DNA from: Oscillospiraceae bacterium
GTDB lineage: Bacteria > Bacillota > Clostridia > Oscillospirales > UBA929
Assembly (NCBI GenBank): GCA_031282535.1
Contig: JAITDM010000118.1
Coordinates: 1-5,099 of the forward strand
Direction of reading: 5' to 3'
DNA: 5,099 nucleotides
Shown here: one piece after another, positions 1 through 4,431 of the stretch
Numbering within the stretch: the first letter of the stretch is position 1
How the letters are laid out: each line of letters begins with the position of its first letter
Program-made: the position numbers and the translations under genes
Notes under the pieces: generated by a model
What the model was told of the DNA's origin: nothing
Seen by the model: only the letters and a program-made list of their open reading frames with translations
Databases searched by the model: none

Positions 1-14
1 AATATACTTTTATG

Positions 15-1481
15 TCACAATGTTAATACATCGGTGGCGACGGCGTCGATGAAGCGGCGGTCGTGTTCGACGAAGAGCATCGTCGGCGTGTGTGTCAGGA
101 TCAGCGTTTCCAGTTGCATACGGGAGATCACGTCCACGTAGTTCAGCGGTTCGTCCCAGACATAGAGGTGCGCCTGTTCGCACAGGCTGCGGGCGAGGAG
201 CACCTTTTTCTTTTGCCCCTCGCTGTAGTGCTGCATCTCCTCGTCAAACTGCGCGCGGGCGAAATCCAGCTTGCGCAGCAGCGTCAAAAACAGCGTCTCG
301 TCGAGGCCGCTGTCCCGCGCGTAGGTCCGTAGGTCGCCCCGGAGAGACGAGGTGTCCTGCGGTACGTAGGAGAGCCGCAGCCCGCTCGCCCGCGTGAACT
401 GCCCCGTGTGGGGGATCTCCTCGCCCATGACCAGCCTCAGGAGACTGGATTTTCCGCTGCCGTTGCCCCCGATGACCGCCAGGCGCTGGCCCGGCCGCAG
501 TGTGAAGCGGATGTGTTCGCAGACGACGCTGTCCCCGTAACAGATGCGAAGCGCCTCGGCGTCCAGAAGGCGCGGCGCGTGGTGGGTGAGAGGGTGCAGG
601 GCCAGCGGCGCCGACGACTCCAGGTTGTGCAGCAGGTTGGCCTTCTCCGCGGCCGCGGTCTCCCGGCGGTGCTGTGTGGCCTTGGCGCGCTTCATCATCT
701 TGGCGGACTGGTGTCCGATGTGTCCGCGGTCCGCCGCGTGGCCGCCGATTTTGCTCGCCTCCACCCGGTCGGCCCACCCGGCCGTCCGGCGGGAGGCCTC
801 GGTGAGGCGATTCATCTCTTTTTTCAGGCGGTCGTTTTCGGCGCGTTCAAAGGCGTCCCGCCGCGCTCTGTTCTGCTGCCAGGTGGAAAAATTACCCTGC
901 TGCACCTCGATGCCGGTCCGGTTGAAGGCGAGGATGTGGTCGACGCAGGCGTCCAGAAACGCGCGGTCGTGTGAGACGAGGACAAATCCCTCCTTTTGCC
1001 GCAGATAGCGGCCGACCAGGGCGCGCGCGTGCAGGTCCAGATGGTTGGTCGGTTCGTCGATCAGCGGGAAGCGTCCCTCGCGCAGGAACAGCGCGGCCAG
1101 CAGCAGCTTGACCTGTTCGCCCGGGGAGAGGGTATCAAACGGCCGGTCGAGCACCGCCTCGTCCAGTGCGAGCAGAGAGAGCTCGCGGGACAGCCGCCAG
1201 GCGTCGTTTGGGGGGACGAGGCGCGCCGCGATGTCGCGTGCCGGCCGGCGCCGGTCGTCCACATCGGGTGGGAAGTAGTCGAAGCGCACGGGCGCCAGGA
1301 TCTGTCCGCGGTATGCGTACTGCCCCATGAGCAGGCGCAGGAGGGTCGTCTTCCCGCGTCCGTTGCGCCCGACCAGGCCCAGGCGCCAGGTCGTGTCAAA
1401 CCGGAAGCTGACGTCCTCGAAGACCGTCTGCGCGCTGCCGTCGTAAGAAAAGGTCAAATCTGAGACTTGGATGACCGACAT
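15..1481 (-). CDS. Lsa-like ABC-F ribosomal protection ATPase
   Basis: Encodes 488 residues with two ABC ATPase domains and no membrane segment, as in ABC-F proteins. Such proteins bind the ribosomal E site and dislodge antibiotics from the peptidyl transferase centre. Domain 1 has Walker A GRNGRGKT (38-45), signature LSPGEQ (118-123), Walker B LIDEPTNHLD (140-149) and switch His171. The charged interdomain linker (about 195-290) contains QGNFSTW, DRGHIGH and AKMMKRAK, which resemble the Lsa(A)/CplR group. Domain 2 has Walker A GGNGSGKS (338-345), signature YSEGQ (419-423), Walker B VWDEPLNYVDVISRMQ and FVEHD (His473). The length and the C-terminal end (VATDVLTL) fit Lsa proteins of about 490-500 residues. 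The start is chosen at MSVIQVSDLTF because AAAGGAGG lies 7 nt upstream and homology begins there; the frame stays open for 108 more codons upstream, but that part is leader. Lsa-type proteins typically confer lincosamide, streptogramin A and pleuromutilin resistance; the exact spectrum here is inferred. The stop is TGA at 15-17. No terminator is visible in the remaining 14 bases. Confidence 0.93.
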   Translation of the reverse strand: MSVIQVSDLTFSYDGSAQTVFEDVSFRFDTTWRLGLVGRNGRGKTTLLRLLMGQYAYRGQILAPVRFDYFPPDVDDRRRPARDIAARLVPPNDAWRLSRELSLLALDEAVLDRPFDTLSPGEQVKLLLAALFLREGRFPLIDEPTNHLDLHARALVGRYLRQKEGFVLVSHDRAFLDACVDHILAFNRTGIEVQQGNFSTWQQNRARRDAFERAENDRLKKEMNRLTEASRRTAGWADRVEASKIGGHAADRGHIGHQSAKMMKRAKATQHRRETAAAEKANLLHNLESSAPLALHPLTHHAPRLLDAEALRICYGDSVVCEHIRFTLRPGQRLAVIGGNGSGKSSLLRLVMGEEIPHTGQFTRASGLRLSYVPQDTSSLRGDLRTYARDSGLDETLFLTLLRKLDFARAQFDEEMQHYSEGQKKKVLLARSLCEQAHLYVWDEPLNYVDVISRMQLETLILTHTPTMLFVEHDRRFIDAVATDVLTL

Positions 1482-1488
1482 GCGGGAC

Positions 1489-1496
1489 CCTCCTTT
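1489..1496 (-). promoter_or_regulatory. Ribosome binding site of the ABC-F gene
   Basis: On the minus strand AAAGGAGG lies 7 nt before the ATG at 1481. It is a near-perfect anti-16S match and settles the start codon of the ABC-F gene. It lies just downstream of the promoter-distal terminator hairpin, so it is transcribed only when the terminators are bypassed. Confidence 0.85.
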
Positions 1497-1524
1497 GTGA
1501 GCGGGTTTTTGGTGTGAAACAGAC

Positions 1525-1553
1525 AAAAAAAGATGCGGGCGAACGCCCGCATC
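1525..1553 (-). terminator. Promoter-distal leader terminator (attenuator) of the ABC-F gene
   Basis: Read on the minus strand, GATGCGGGC and GCCCGCATC form a perfect 9-bp stem around a GTTC tetraloop (1532-1553), followed directly by seven T (1525-1531). This is a textbook Rho-independent terminator. It lies between the ABC-F promoter and its start codon, 43 nt before the ATG, so it would stop transcription before the gene. The other strand has no T-run after the stem, so the signal is directional. The position implies conditional attenuation rather than the end of an upstream gene. Confidence 0.85.
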
Positions 1554-1568
1554 CCGAAAAAGCCCGCC

Positions 1569-1599
1569 GCGCCCCCGCCCGTTGGCGGATGGAGGGCGC
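1569..1599 (-). promoter_or_regulatory. GC-rich hairpin between the two leader terminators
   Basis: On the minus strand GCGCCC pairs with GGGCGC, and inside it CCGCC pairs with GGCGG around an AACG loop, with a 5-nt TCCAT bulge on the 5' side. That gives 11 base pairs. The hairpin lies between the two terminator-like elements, and its G-rich 3' arm could alternatively pair with the C-rich arm of the distal terminator. A role as antiterminator or spacer structure is inference; the pairing itself is seen in the sequence. Confidence 0.45.
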
Positions 1600-1637
1600 A
1601 AAAAAGCCGGAAGCAGAGGCGCACGCTCTCTTGCCGG
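1600..1637 (-). terminator. Promoter-proximal terminator-like hairpin in the ABC-F leader
   Basis: On the minus strand an 11-bp stem forms from CCGG/CCGG, AAG/CTT and AGAG/CTCT with one unpaired C and one unpaired G, closing a CGTGCGC loop (1607-1637). A single C and then six T (1600-1605) follow. The stem is weaker than that of the distal terminator because of the two bulges. Its 5' arm overlaps an alternative hairpin at 1630-1648, so the two folds exclude each other. Confidence 0.55.
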
Positions 1638-1648
1638 GACGCCGCAAG
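1630..1648 (-). promoter_or_regulatory. Possible antiterminator hairpin in the ABC-F leader
   Basis: On the minus strand CTTGC pairs with GCAAG, and an inner GG pairs with CC next to one bulged G, leaving a CGTC loop. The 3' arm is the same sequence that forms the 5' arm of the proximal terminator (1607-1637), so forming one hairpin prevents the other. The assignment as antiterminator is inferred from this overlap alone. Confidence 0.35.
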
Positions 1649-1651
1649 CCG

Positions 1652-1669
1652 GGGCGGAGTTGTCCGCCC
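1652..1669 (-). promoter_or_regulatory. Leader hairpin downstream of the leader ORF
   Basis: GGGCGGA and TCCGCCC form a perfect 7-bp stem with a CAAC loop on the minus strand. It begins about 15 nt after the stop of the short leader ORF, close enough that a ribosome stalled near the end of that ORF would cover or melt its 5' arm. This makes it a candidate sensor or pause hairpin. Confidence 0.45.
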
Positions 1670-1684
1670 GACGGGTGTCCGCAA

Positions 1685-1705
1685 TCAGCAAGAGGTGTGG
1701 CGCAT
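1685..1705 (-). CDS. Candidate leader peptide MRHTSC of the ABC-F attenuator
   Basis: A six-codon ORF (ATG to TGA, peptide MRHTSC) starts about 25 nt after the predicted transcription start. GGGAG lies 8 nt before its ATG. An in-frame ATG at 1720 would give an 11-residue form (MGAGRMRHTSC) but has no ribosome binding site. ABC-F resistance genes are commonly preceded by very short ORFs on which drug-bound ribosomes stall and thereby change the fold of the leader RNA. Position, size and binding site fit that role, but an ORF this short can occur by chance and the peptide matches no leader I recognise. Confidence 0.42.
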   Translation of the reverse strand: MRHTSC

Positions 1706-1736
1706 CCTTCCAGCTCCCATCGTGAATGATGAGGAC

Positions 1737-1765
1737 AGTGTACCAGAAAGATTCGATCCTGTCAA
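1737..1765 (-). promoter_or_regulatory. Sigma-A promoter of the ABC-F gene
   Basis: On the minus strand a perfect TTGACA (1760-1765) is separated by exactly 17 bp from TACACT (1737-1742, four of six consensus bases). TGG directly upstream of the -10 box makes it an extended -10. Transcription should begin near 1730, giving an untranslated leader of about 250 nt before the ABC-F ATG. A strong promoter followed by terminators in the leader fits control after initiation rather than by a repressor. Confidence 0.85.
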
Positions 1766-1823
1766 GTCCGCAGCGGCTATGTCGGCTGGAAACCGTCAAA
1801 TTCATGGAAATGAGGGCAAAGCG

Positions 1824-2531
1824 ATGTACATAAAGAGCCGGGTGGTTTCTTTGGTCTACAAAATGGCGGCCATGGCGGTCTGCTTGGCGGGTGTGTTGCT
1901 GATATTTGGTTTTCCAAACACGTTGAGTTTGAGCACGATCAAATATTACACAGTACAGAGCAATTTTCTGTGTCTTGCGTTCTTAACCGTATCCGCCATT
2001 CAAACGATCATACAGATGAAAAGAAGCGGATTGTATGGGGCTGTTACCTATATGCCGCATTGCAAAGGAGCGGTGATCATCGCCATCACCCTGACATTGC
2101 TTGTATATCAATTCATGCTTGCGGACACGCCATTTTCCATGACCGAGGGCGGCGCCGGTAATTTTTTTGTACACTTCCTCACGCCCGTTCTGATGATTTT
2201 TGACTGGCTGCTTTTTGATGAGAAAGGGCATTATCATGTCTTGGATCCATTTCGGTGGACTGTCATTCCGCTGTGTTATTTGGCCTATGCCATGATAGCG
2301 GCTCCGCTCGGAGTTACTTACATAGGAGGCAGCCGATATCCATATTTCTTTGTGGATATTGATGCAATCGGTGTGGGTGGTGTGACACGCTATGTGCTTA
2401 TGATCACGGTTGCTTTTCTGGTGTTGGGCTACCTGATATTTGGCCTCGACAAATGGATGGGGCACCATACAAAAACAGCAGATGCGACCAAAGCAAGGCG
2501 AGATATTCGGGGAATGGGGCGATCGTTATGA
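1824..2531 (+). CDS. Pr6Pr-family six-span membrane protein
   Basis: Encodes 235 residues with about six hydrophobic spans (roughly 10-30, 43-63, 80-99, 113-131, 146-164, 187-207). Recognisable family segments are YYTVQSN (41-47), HFLTPVLMIFDWLLFDEKG (117-135) and YPYFFVD (172-178). These match bacterial proteins annotated as Pr6Pr, which are related to the FAR-17a/AIG1 group. The biochemical role of the bacterial members is not established. The start is set at ATG 1824 because GAGGG lies 7 nt before it and the first span begins soon after; the frame is open back to 1533, but that stretch is antisense to the ABC-F leader and does not look like protein. The stop overlaps the start of the next gene (ATGA), suggesting translational coupling. 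GC content is clearly lower than in the ABC-F gene or in the HIT-comEC region. No convincing plus-strand promoter was found in 1766-1823. Confidence 0.85.
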   Translation: MYIKSRVVSLVYKMAAMAVCLAGVLLIFGFPNTLSLSTIKYYTVQSNFLCLAFLTVSAIQTIIQMKRSGLYGAVTYMPHCKGAVIIAITLTLLVYQFMLADTPFSMTEGGAGNFFVHFLTPVLMIFDWLLFDEKGHYHVLDPFRWTVIPLCYLAYAMIAAPLGVTYIGGSRYPYFFVDIDAIGVGGVTRYVLMITVAFLVLGYLIFGLDKWMGHHTKTADATKARRDIRGMGRSL

Positions 2532-2947
2532 TGCGCAATCCGGAACAGACGATCGGGAATCTAATCGACAAACAGAGTGTGGCTTTTATTGCTTCGGTCG
2601 ATCGGGACGGATTCCCGAATATGAAAGCGATGTTATCGCCGCGTAAACGCGAAGGCATTCGCACATTTTGGTTCACGACCAATCTATCGTCGATGCGTGC
2701 GACGCAGTACCGGGAGAACCCGAACGCCGCGATTTATTTTTATGACAAGCGTTTCTTTCGCGGCGTTCAACTCATTGGCGCGATAGAGGTCCTGACCGAC
2801 GCGGCGACGAAAGAAGCGATATGGCGAGACGGCGATACGACATATTACGCCGGAGGCGTAACGGACCCCGACTATTGCGTATTGAAGTTTGCCGCACAAA
2901 AGGGACGGTTTTACAGCAATTTCAAAAGCGAGGATTTTAGCGTATAA
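2528..2947 (+). CDS. Pyridoxamine 5'-phosphate oxidase family (PNPOx-fold) protein
   Basis: Encodes 139 residues and is probably a cytoplasmic, FMN-binding split-barrel protein. The stretches IASVDRDGFPNMKAM (21-35), TFWFTTNLSSMRATQYRENP (46-65), IYFYDKRFFRGVQLIG (69-84) and the ending GRFYSNFKSEDF are typical of the small PNPOx-like proteins of Clostridia, close to the general stress protein 26 group. These single-domain proteins are shorter than true PdxH (about 200 residues) and are not expected to make pyridoxal phosphate; their substrate is unknown. Two ATG codons are adjacent (2528 and 2531). The first overlaps the TGA of the preceding gene, and the ribosome binding site is weak, so coupling to upstream translation is likely. 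The next gene follows after 38 nt. Confidence 0.88.
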   Translation: MMRNPEQTIGNLIDKQSVAFIASVDRDGFPNMKAMLSPRKREGIRTFWFTTNLSSMRATQYRENPNAAIYFYDKRFFRGVQLIGAIEVLTDAATKEAIWRDGDTTYYAGGVTDPDYCVLKFAAQKGRFYSNFKSEDFSV

Positions 2948-2985
2948 GCAGATGCGCAAAAACAAGCGAAAAGAAGCGGATAATC

Positions 2986-3471
2986 ATGGCAAAATGGTTA
3001 AAACTGACACAACATCAATATATTGGCTTTTTCGCATTGGGGTTGGCGTTTTTTGTCCTGCAGGAGATGCCATACATCATCATGCCGCTGATGCCGCTTA
3101 CGGCCAATCCGCTTATGGAGATGACGGATAAGTCGACGCTCTTAAATGCGGCGGAAAAGGCGCTCGGCGTATCGTGCATCGTTGCATTGCTGTTCCTTGT
3201 ACGGGATGACGGAAAATGGTTCTCGCTCCACGGCACGAAGGAAATTGTGTTTTTTTGTGTAGCCATGCTCGCAATCATCGGTTATTTCACGGGCTGGGCG
3301 TTTTACTTCAACGGCTATCAAAGTCTGCCGCTCATGCTCTGCACATTGGTGGCACTGCCGCCCGTTTACTATTCGTTTCTCGGGTGGTGGCGAGGCAATT
3401 ATGTTCTCGTAGCGCTTGGCGGACTGTTCCTTATCGCACACGTATCCAATGTGTGGAACAACTTGCATTGA
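2986..3471 (+). CDS. Unrecognised five-span membrane protein
   Basis: Encodes 161 residues that I cannot assign to a named family. Five hydrophobic spans are visible (about 11-35, 56-72, 85-107, 112-132, 138-155), with a short hydrophilic N-terminus (MAKWLKLTQHQY) and no signal peptide cleavage motif. Distinct features include QEMPYIIMPLMPL near the end of span 1, the aromatic stretch GYFTGWAFYFNGYQ around 99-112, and a short WNNLH tail. The region before ATG 2986 has only a weak purine-rich ribosome binding site (AAGAAGCGG). It lies between the PNPOx gene and the BlaI-type regulator, all co-directional with gaps of 38 and 75 nt, so it is probably part of the same unit. Function is unknown; a membrane sensor, transporter subunit or redox partner cannot be told apart from sequence. 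Confidence 0.8.
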   Translation: MAKWLKLTQHQYIGFFALGLAFFVLQEMPYIIMPLMPLTANPLMEMTDKSTLLNAAEKALGVSCIVALLFLVRDDGKWFSLHGTKEIVFFCVAMLAIIGYFTGWAFYFNGYQSLPLMLCTLVALPPVYYSFLGWWRGNYVLVALGGLFLIAHVSNVWNNLH

Positions 3472-3531
3472 GATGTATCGTATCATCATAGACAGCAGCA
3501 GATCATCGCGCCGTGTCGGGCGTGGAATCGC

Positions 3532-3537
3532 AAGGAG
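3532..3537 (+). promoter_or_regulatory. Ribosome binding site deciding the BlaI-like start
   Basis: AAGGAG lies 9 nt upstream of TTG 3547 but abuts TTG 3538 with no spacing, and it is 18 nt from ATG 3556. Spacing therefore favours TTG 3547 as the translation start. Confidence 0.5.
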
Positions 3538-3546
3538 TTGAGTCGG

Positions 3547-3930
3547 TTGAACGGCATGAAAAAACTGCCAGAAGCGGAATTCGAGGTTATGAAGTCGATA
3601 TGGGCACTTGACCCTCCCGTTACGACGAACATGCTGATGGAACGCTTGGGGGCGAGCAAGGGGTGGAAACTCCAAACGCTGATTTCTCTTCTGTTGAGAT
3701 TGATCGACAGAGGCTTTCTGCGTACCGAGAAGATATCCAAAGAACGCACGTACTATCCGTTGATCGATAAGGAGCAATACGTACAATTTGAGACGAACAA
3801 TTTCGTTGAAAAGTATCACGACCGCTCCATCGTCAGCCTTATCAACACGCTGTATGACGGGAAAGGAATTCGGGCGGACGATCTGGACGAGTTGTCGGCA
3901 TGGTTGAAACAGCAAAGGGGCGGACAATAG
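3547..3930 (+). CDS. BlaI/MecI/CopY-family transcriptional repressor
   Basis: Encodes 127 residues, the usual size for BlaI/MecI-type winged-helix repressors, which bind operators as dimers. The N-terminal winged helix spans about 7-70. It opens with the family hallmark KKLPEAEFEVMKSIW, has a recognition-helix region at KLQTLISLLLRLIDRGFL (41-58), and a wing near EKISKERTYYPLI. The C-terminal helices (about 80-122, ending DDLDELSAWLKQ) should form the dimerisation domain. The start is probably TTG 3547, set by AAGGAG 9 nt upstream; ATG 3556 gives the more conventional MKKLPEAE start but has no binding site. MecI and BlaI are cleaved at an Asn-Phe bond; by eye the corresponding site here reads LINTLY (Asn100-Thr101), so the Phe seems absent. 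No BlaR1 sensor protease gene follows, since the next gene is HIT. It may repress the upstream three genes, but no operator was identified. Confidence 0.9.
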   Translation: MNGMKKLPEAEFEVMKSIWALDPPVTTNMLMERLGASKGWKLQTLISLLLRLIDRGFLRTEKISKERTYYPLIDKEQYVQFETNNFVEKYHDRSIVSLINTLYDGKGIRADDLDELSAWLKQQRGGQ

Positions 3931-3973
3931 AGCGGCGGATTTGTTCGAGGCATAACGGAGCACAAACTCGGGG

Positions 3974-4003
3974 ATGACAGCGGCCCACATGGTATGGTAT
4001 ACT
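3974..4003 (+). promoter_or_regulatory. Promoter of the HIT-comEC unit
   Basis: ATGACA (3974-3979, five of six consensus bases) is followed after 18 bp by TATACT (3998-4003, five of six), with TGG just upstream as an extended -10. Transcription would begin near 4010, leaving a leader of about 80 nt before the HIT gene. It separates this unit from the BlaI-like gene, which ends 43 nt before the -35 box. No terminator was seen between them, so read-through from the upstream unit is possible. Confidence 0.7.
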
Positions 4004-4040
4004 GATTCCTGATGCGGAGTTGTCACACACGCGGAACCGC

Positions 4041-4064
4041 GCACTCAGCACTCAGCACTGAGTG
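4041..4064 (+). repeat. Short tandem repeat and hairpin in the HIT leader
   Basis: GCACTCA occurs twice in direct tandem (4041-4047, 4048-4054) and is followed by GCAC and TGAGTG. CACTCA and TGAGTG (4049-4064) can form a 6-bp hairpin with a GCAC loop. No T-run follows, so it is not a terminator. It lies between the predicted transcription start and the ribosome binding site; a regulatory role is possible but unsupported. Confidence 0.5.
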
Positions 4065-4089
4065 ATAACAAAAGAAGGGAGCGTGCAAA

Positions 4090-4428
4090 ATGGATTGCCT
4101 GTTTTGCAACATTGCGGCCGGGGAGATCCCCGCCAAGACGATCTATGAGGACGACCTGGTGATGGCGTTTTATGACATCGCGCCGGCGGCGCCGGTACAC
4201 ATTTTGGTGATCCCAAAGCCCCACATTCCTTCGGCGGCGGCGCTCACCGAAAAGGACGCGGCCCTGGTGGGGCATATCTTTGCCGTCATCGCACGGCTGG
4301 CCAGGGAGCACGGGTTTGAAGAGGGGTTCCGCATCGTGTCCAACGTGGGAGCGCTGGCCGGGCAGTCGGTGCCGCATCTCCATTTCCACCTGCTGTCCGG
4401 TCGGGCACTGGCCTGGCCGCCGGGCTGA
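4090..4428 (+). CDS. HIT-family (HinT-like) nucleotide-binding protein
   Basis: Encodes 112 residues, the normal length for bacterial HinT-like proteins. These are small cytoplasmic homodimers that hydrolyse nucleoside phosphoramidates or adenylates. The histidine triad is intact as PHLHFHLLSG, with His96, His98 and His100. N-terminal CLFC (Cys3, Cys6) is the usual CxxC pair of the zinc-binding members, and the FYDIAPAAPVHILVIPKPHI block (27-46) is typical of the fold. The C-terminus LAWPPG matches the common family ending, so the protein looks complete. The start is ATG 4090 with GGGAG 8 nt upstream. Its own promoter is at 3974-4003. The next ORF begins three nucleotides after the stop, in the same frame, and is probably cotranslated. 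Confidence 0.95.
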   Translation: MDCLFCNIAAGEIPAKTIYEDDLVMAFYDIAPAAPVHILVIPKPHIPSAAALTEKDAALVGHIFAVIARLAREHGFEEGFRIVSNVGALAGQSVPHLHFHLLSGRALAWPPG

Positions 4429-4431
4429 TCC

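Noticed and set aside
408..1463. Long plus-strand open frames opposite the ABC-F gene
   Set aside because: They are antisense shadows in GC-rich DNA. The minus strand shows complete ABC motifs in order, while the plus-strand products show no recognisable domain.
1731..1745. A BlaI-type operator (TACA-NN-TGTA) near the divergent promoters
   Set aside because: GACAGTGTAC is palindromic in part (ACA-G-TGT) but is one base short of the consensus spacing and overlaps the ABC-F -10 box. A chance match is likely.
1482..1805. In-frame extension of the ABC-F reading frame by 108 codons upstream
   Set aside because: A strong ribosome binding site and family homology begin at 1481. The extension overlaps the promoter and terminator hairpins and has no protein-like character.
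1533..1823. N-terminal extension of the Pr6Pr reading frame
   Set aside because: It is antisense to the ABC-F leader, rich in Arg and Pro from GC-rich hairpins, and a good ribosome binding site sits before ATG 1824.
1766..1823. A plus-strand promoter for the four-gene unit
   Set aside because: TATGTC at 1778-1783 lacks a -35 box 16-18 bp upstream. A promoter must exist nearby, but I cannot place it from sequence alone.
3472..3546. An internal promoter before the BlaI-like gene
   Set aside because: The possible -10 elements (TATCAT, TCATAG) have no -35 box at acceptable spacing.
3142..4044. A 300-codon minus-strand frame opposite the membrane and BlaI-like genes
   Set aside because: It runs antisense across two well-supported genes and their intergenic region, with no ribosome binding site or domain motif.
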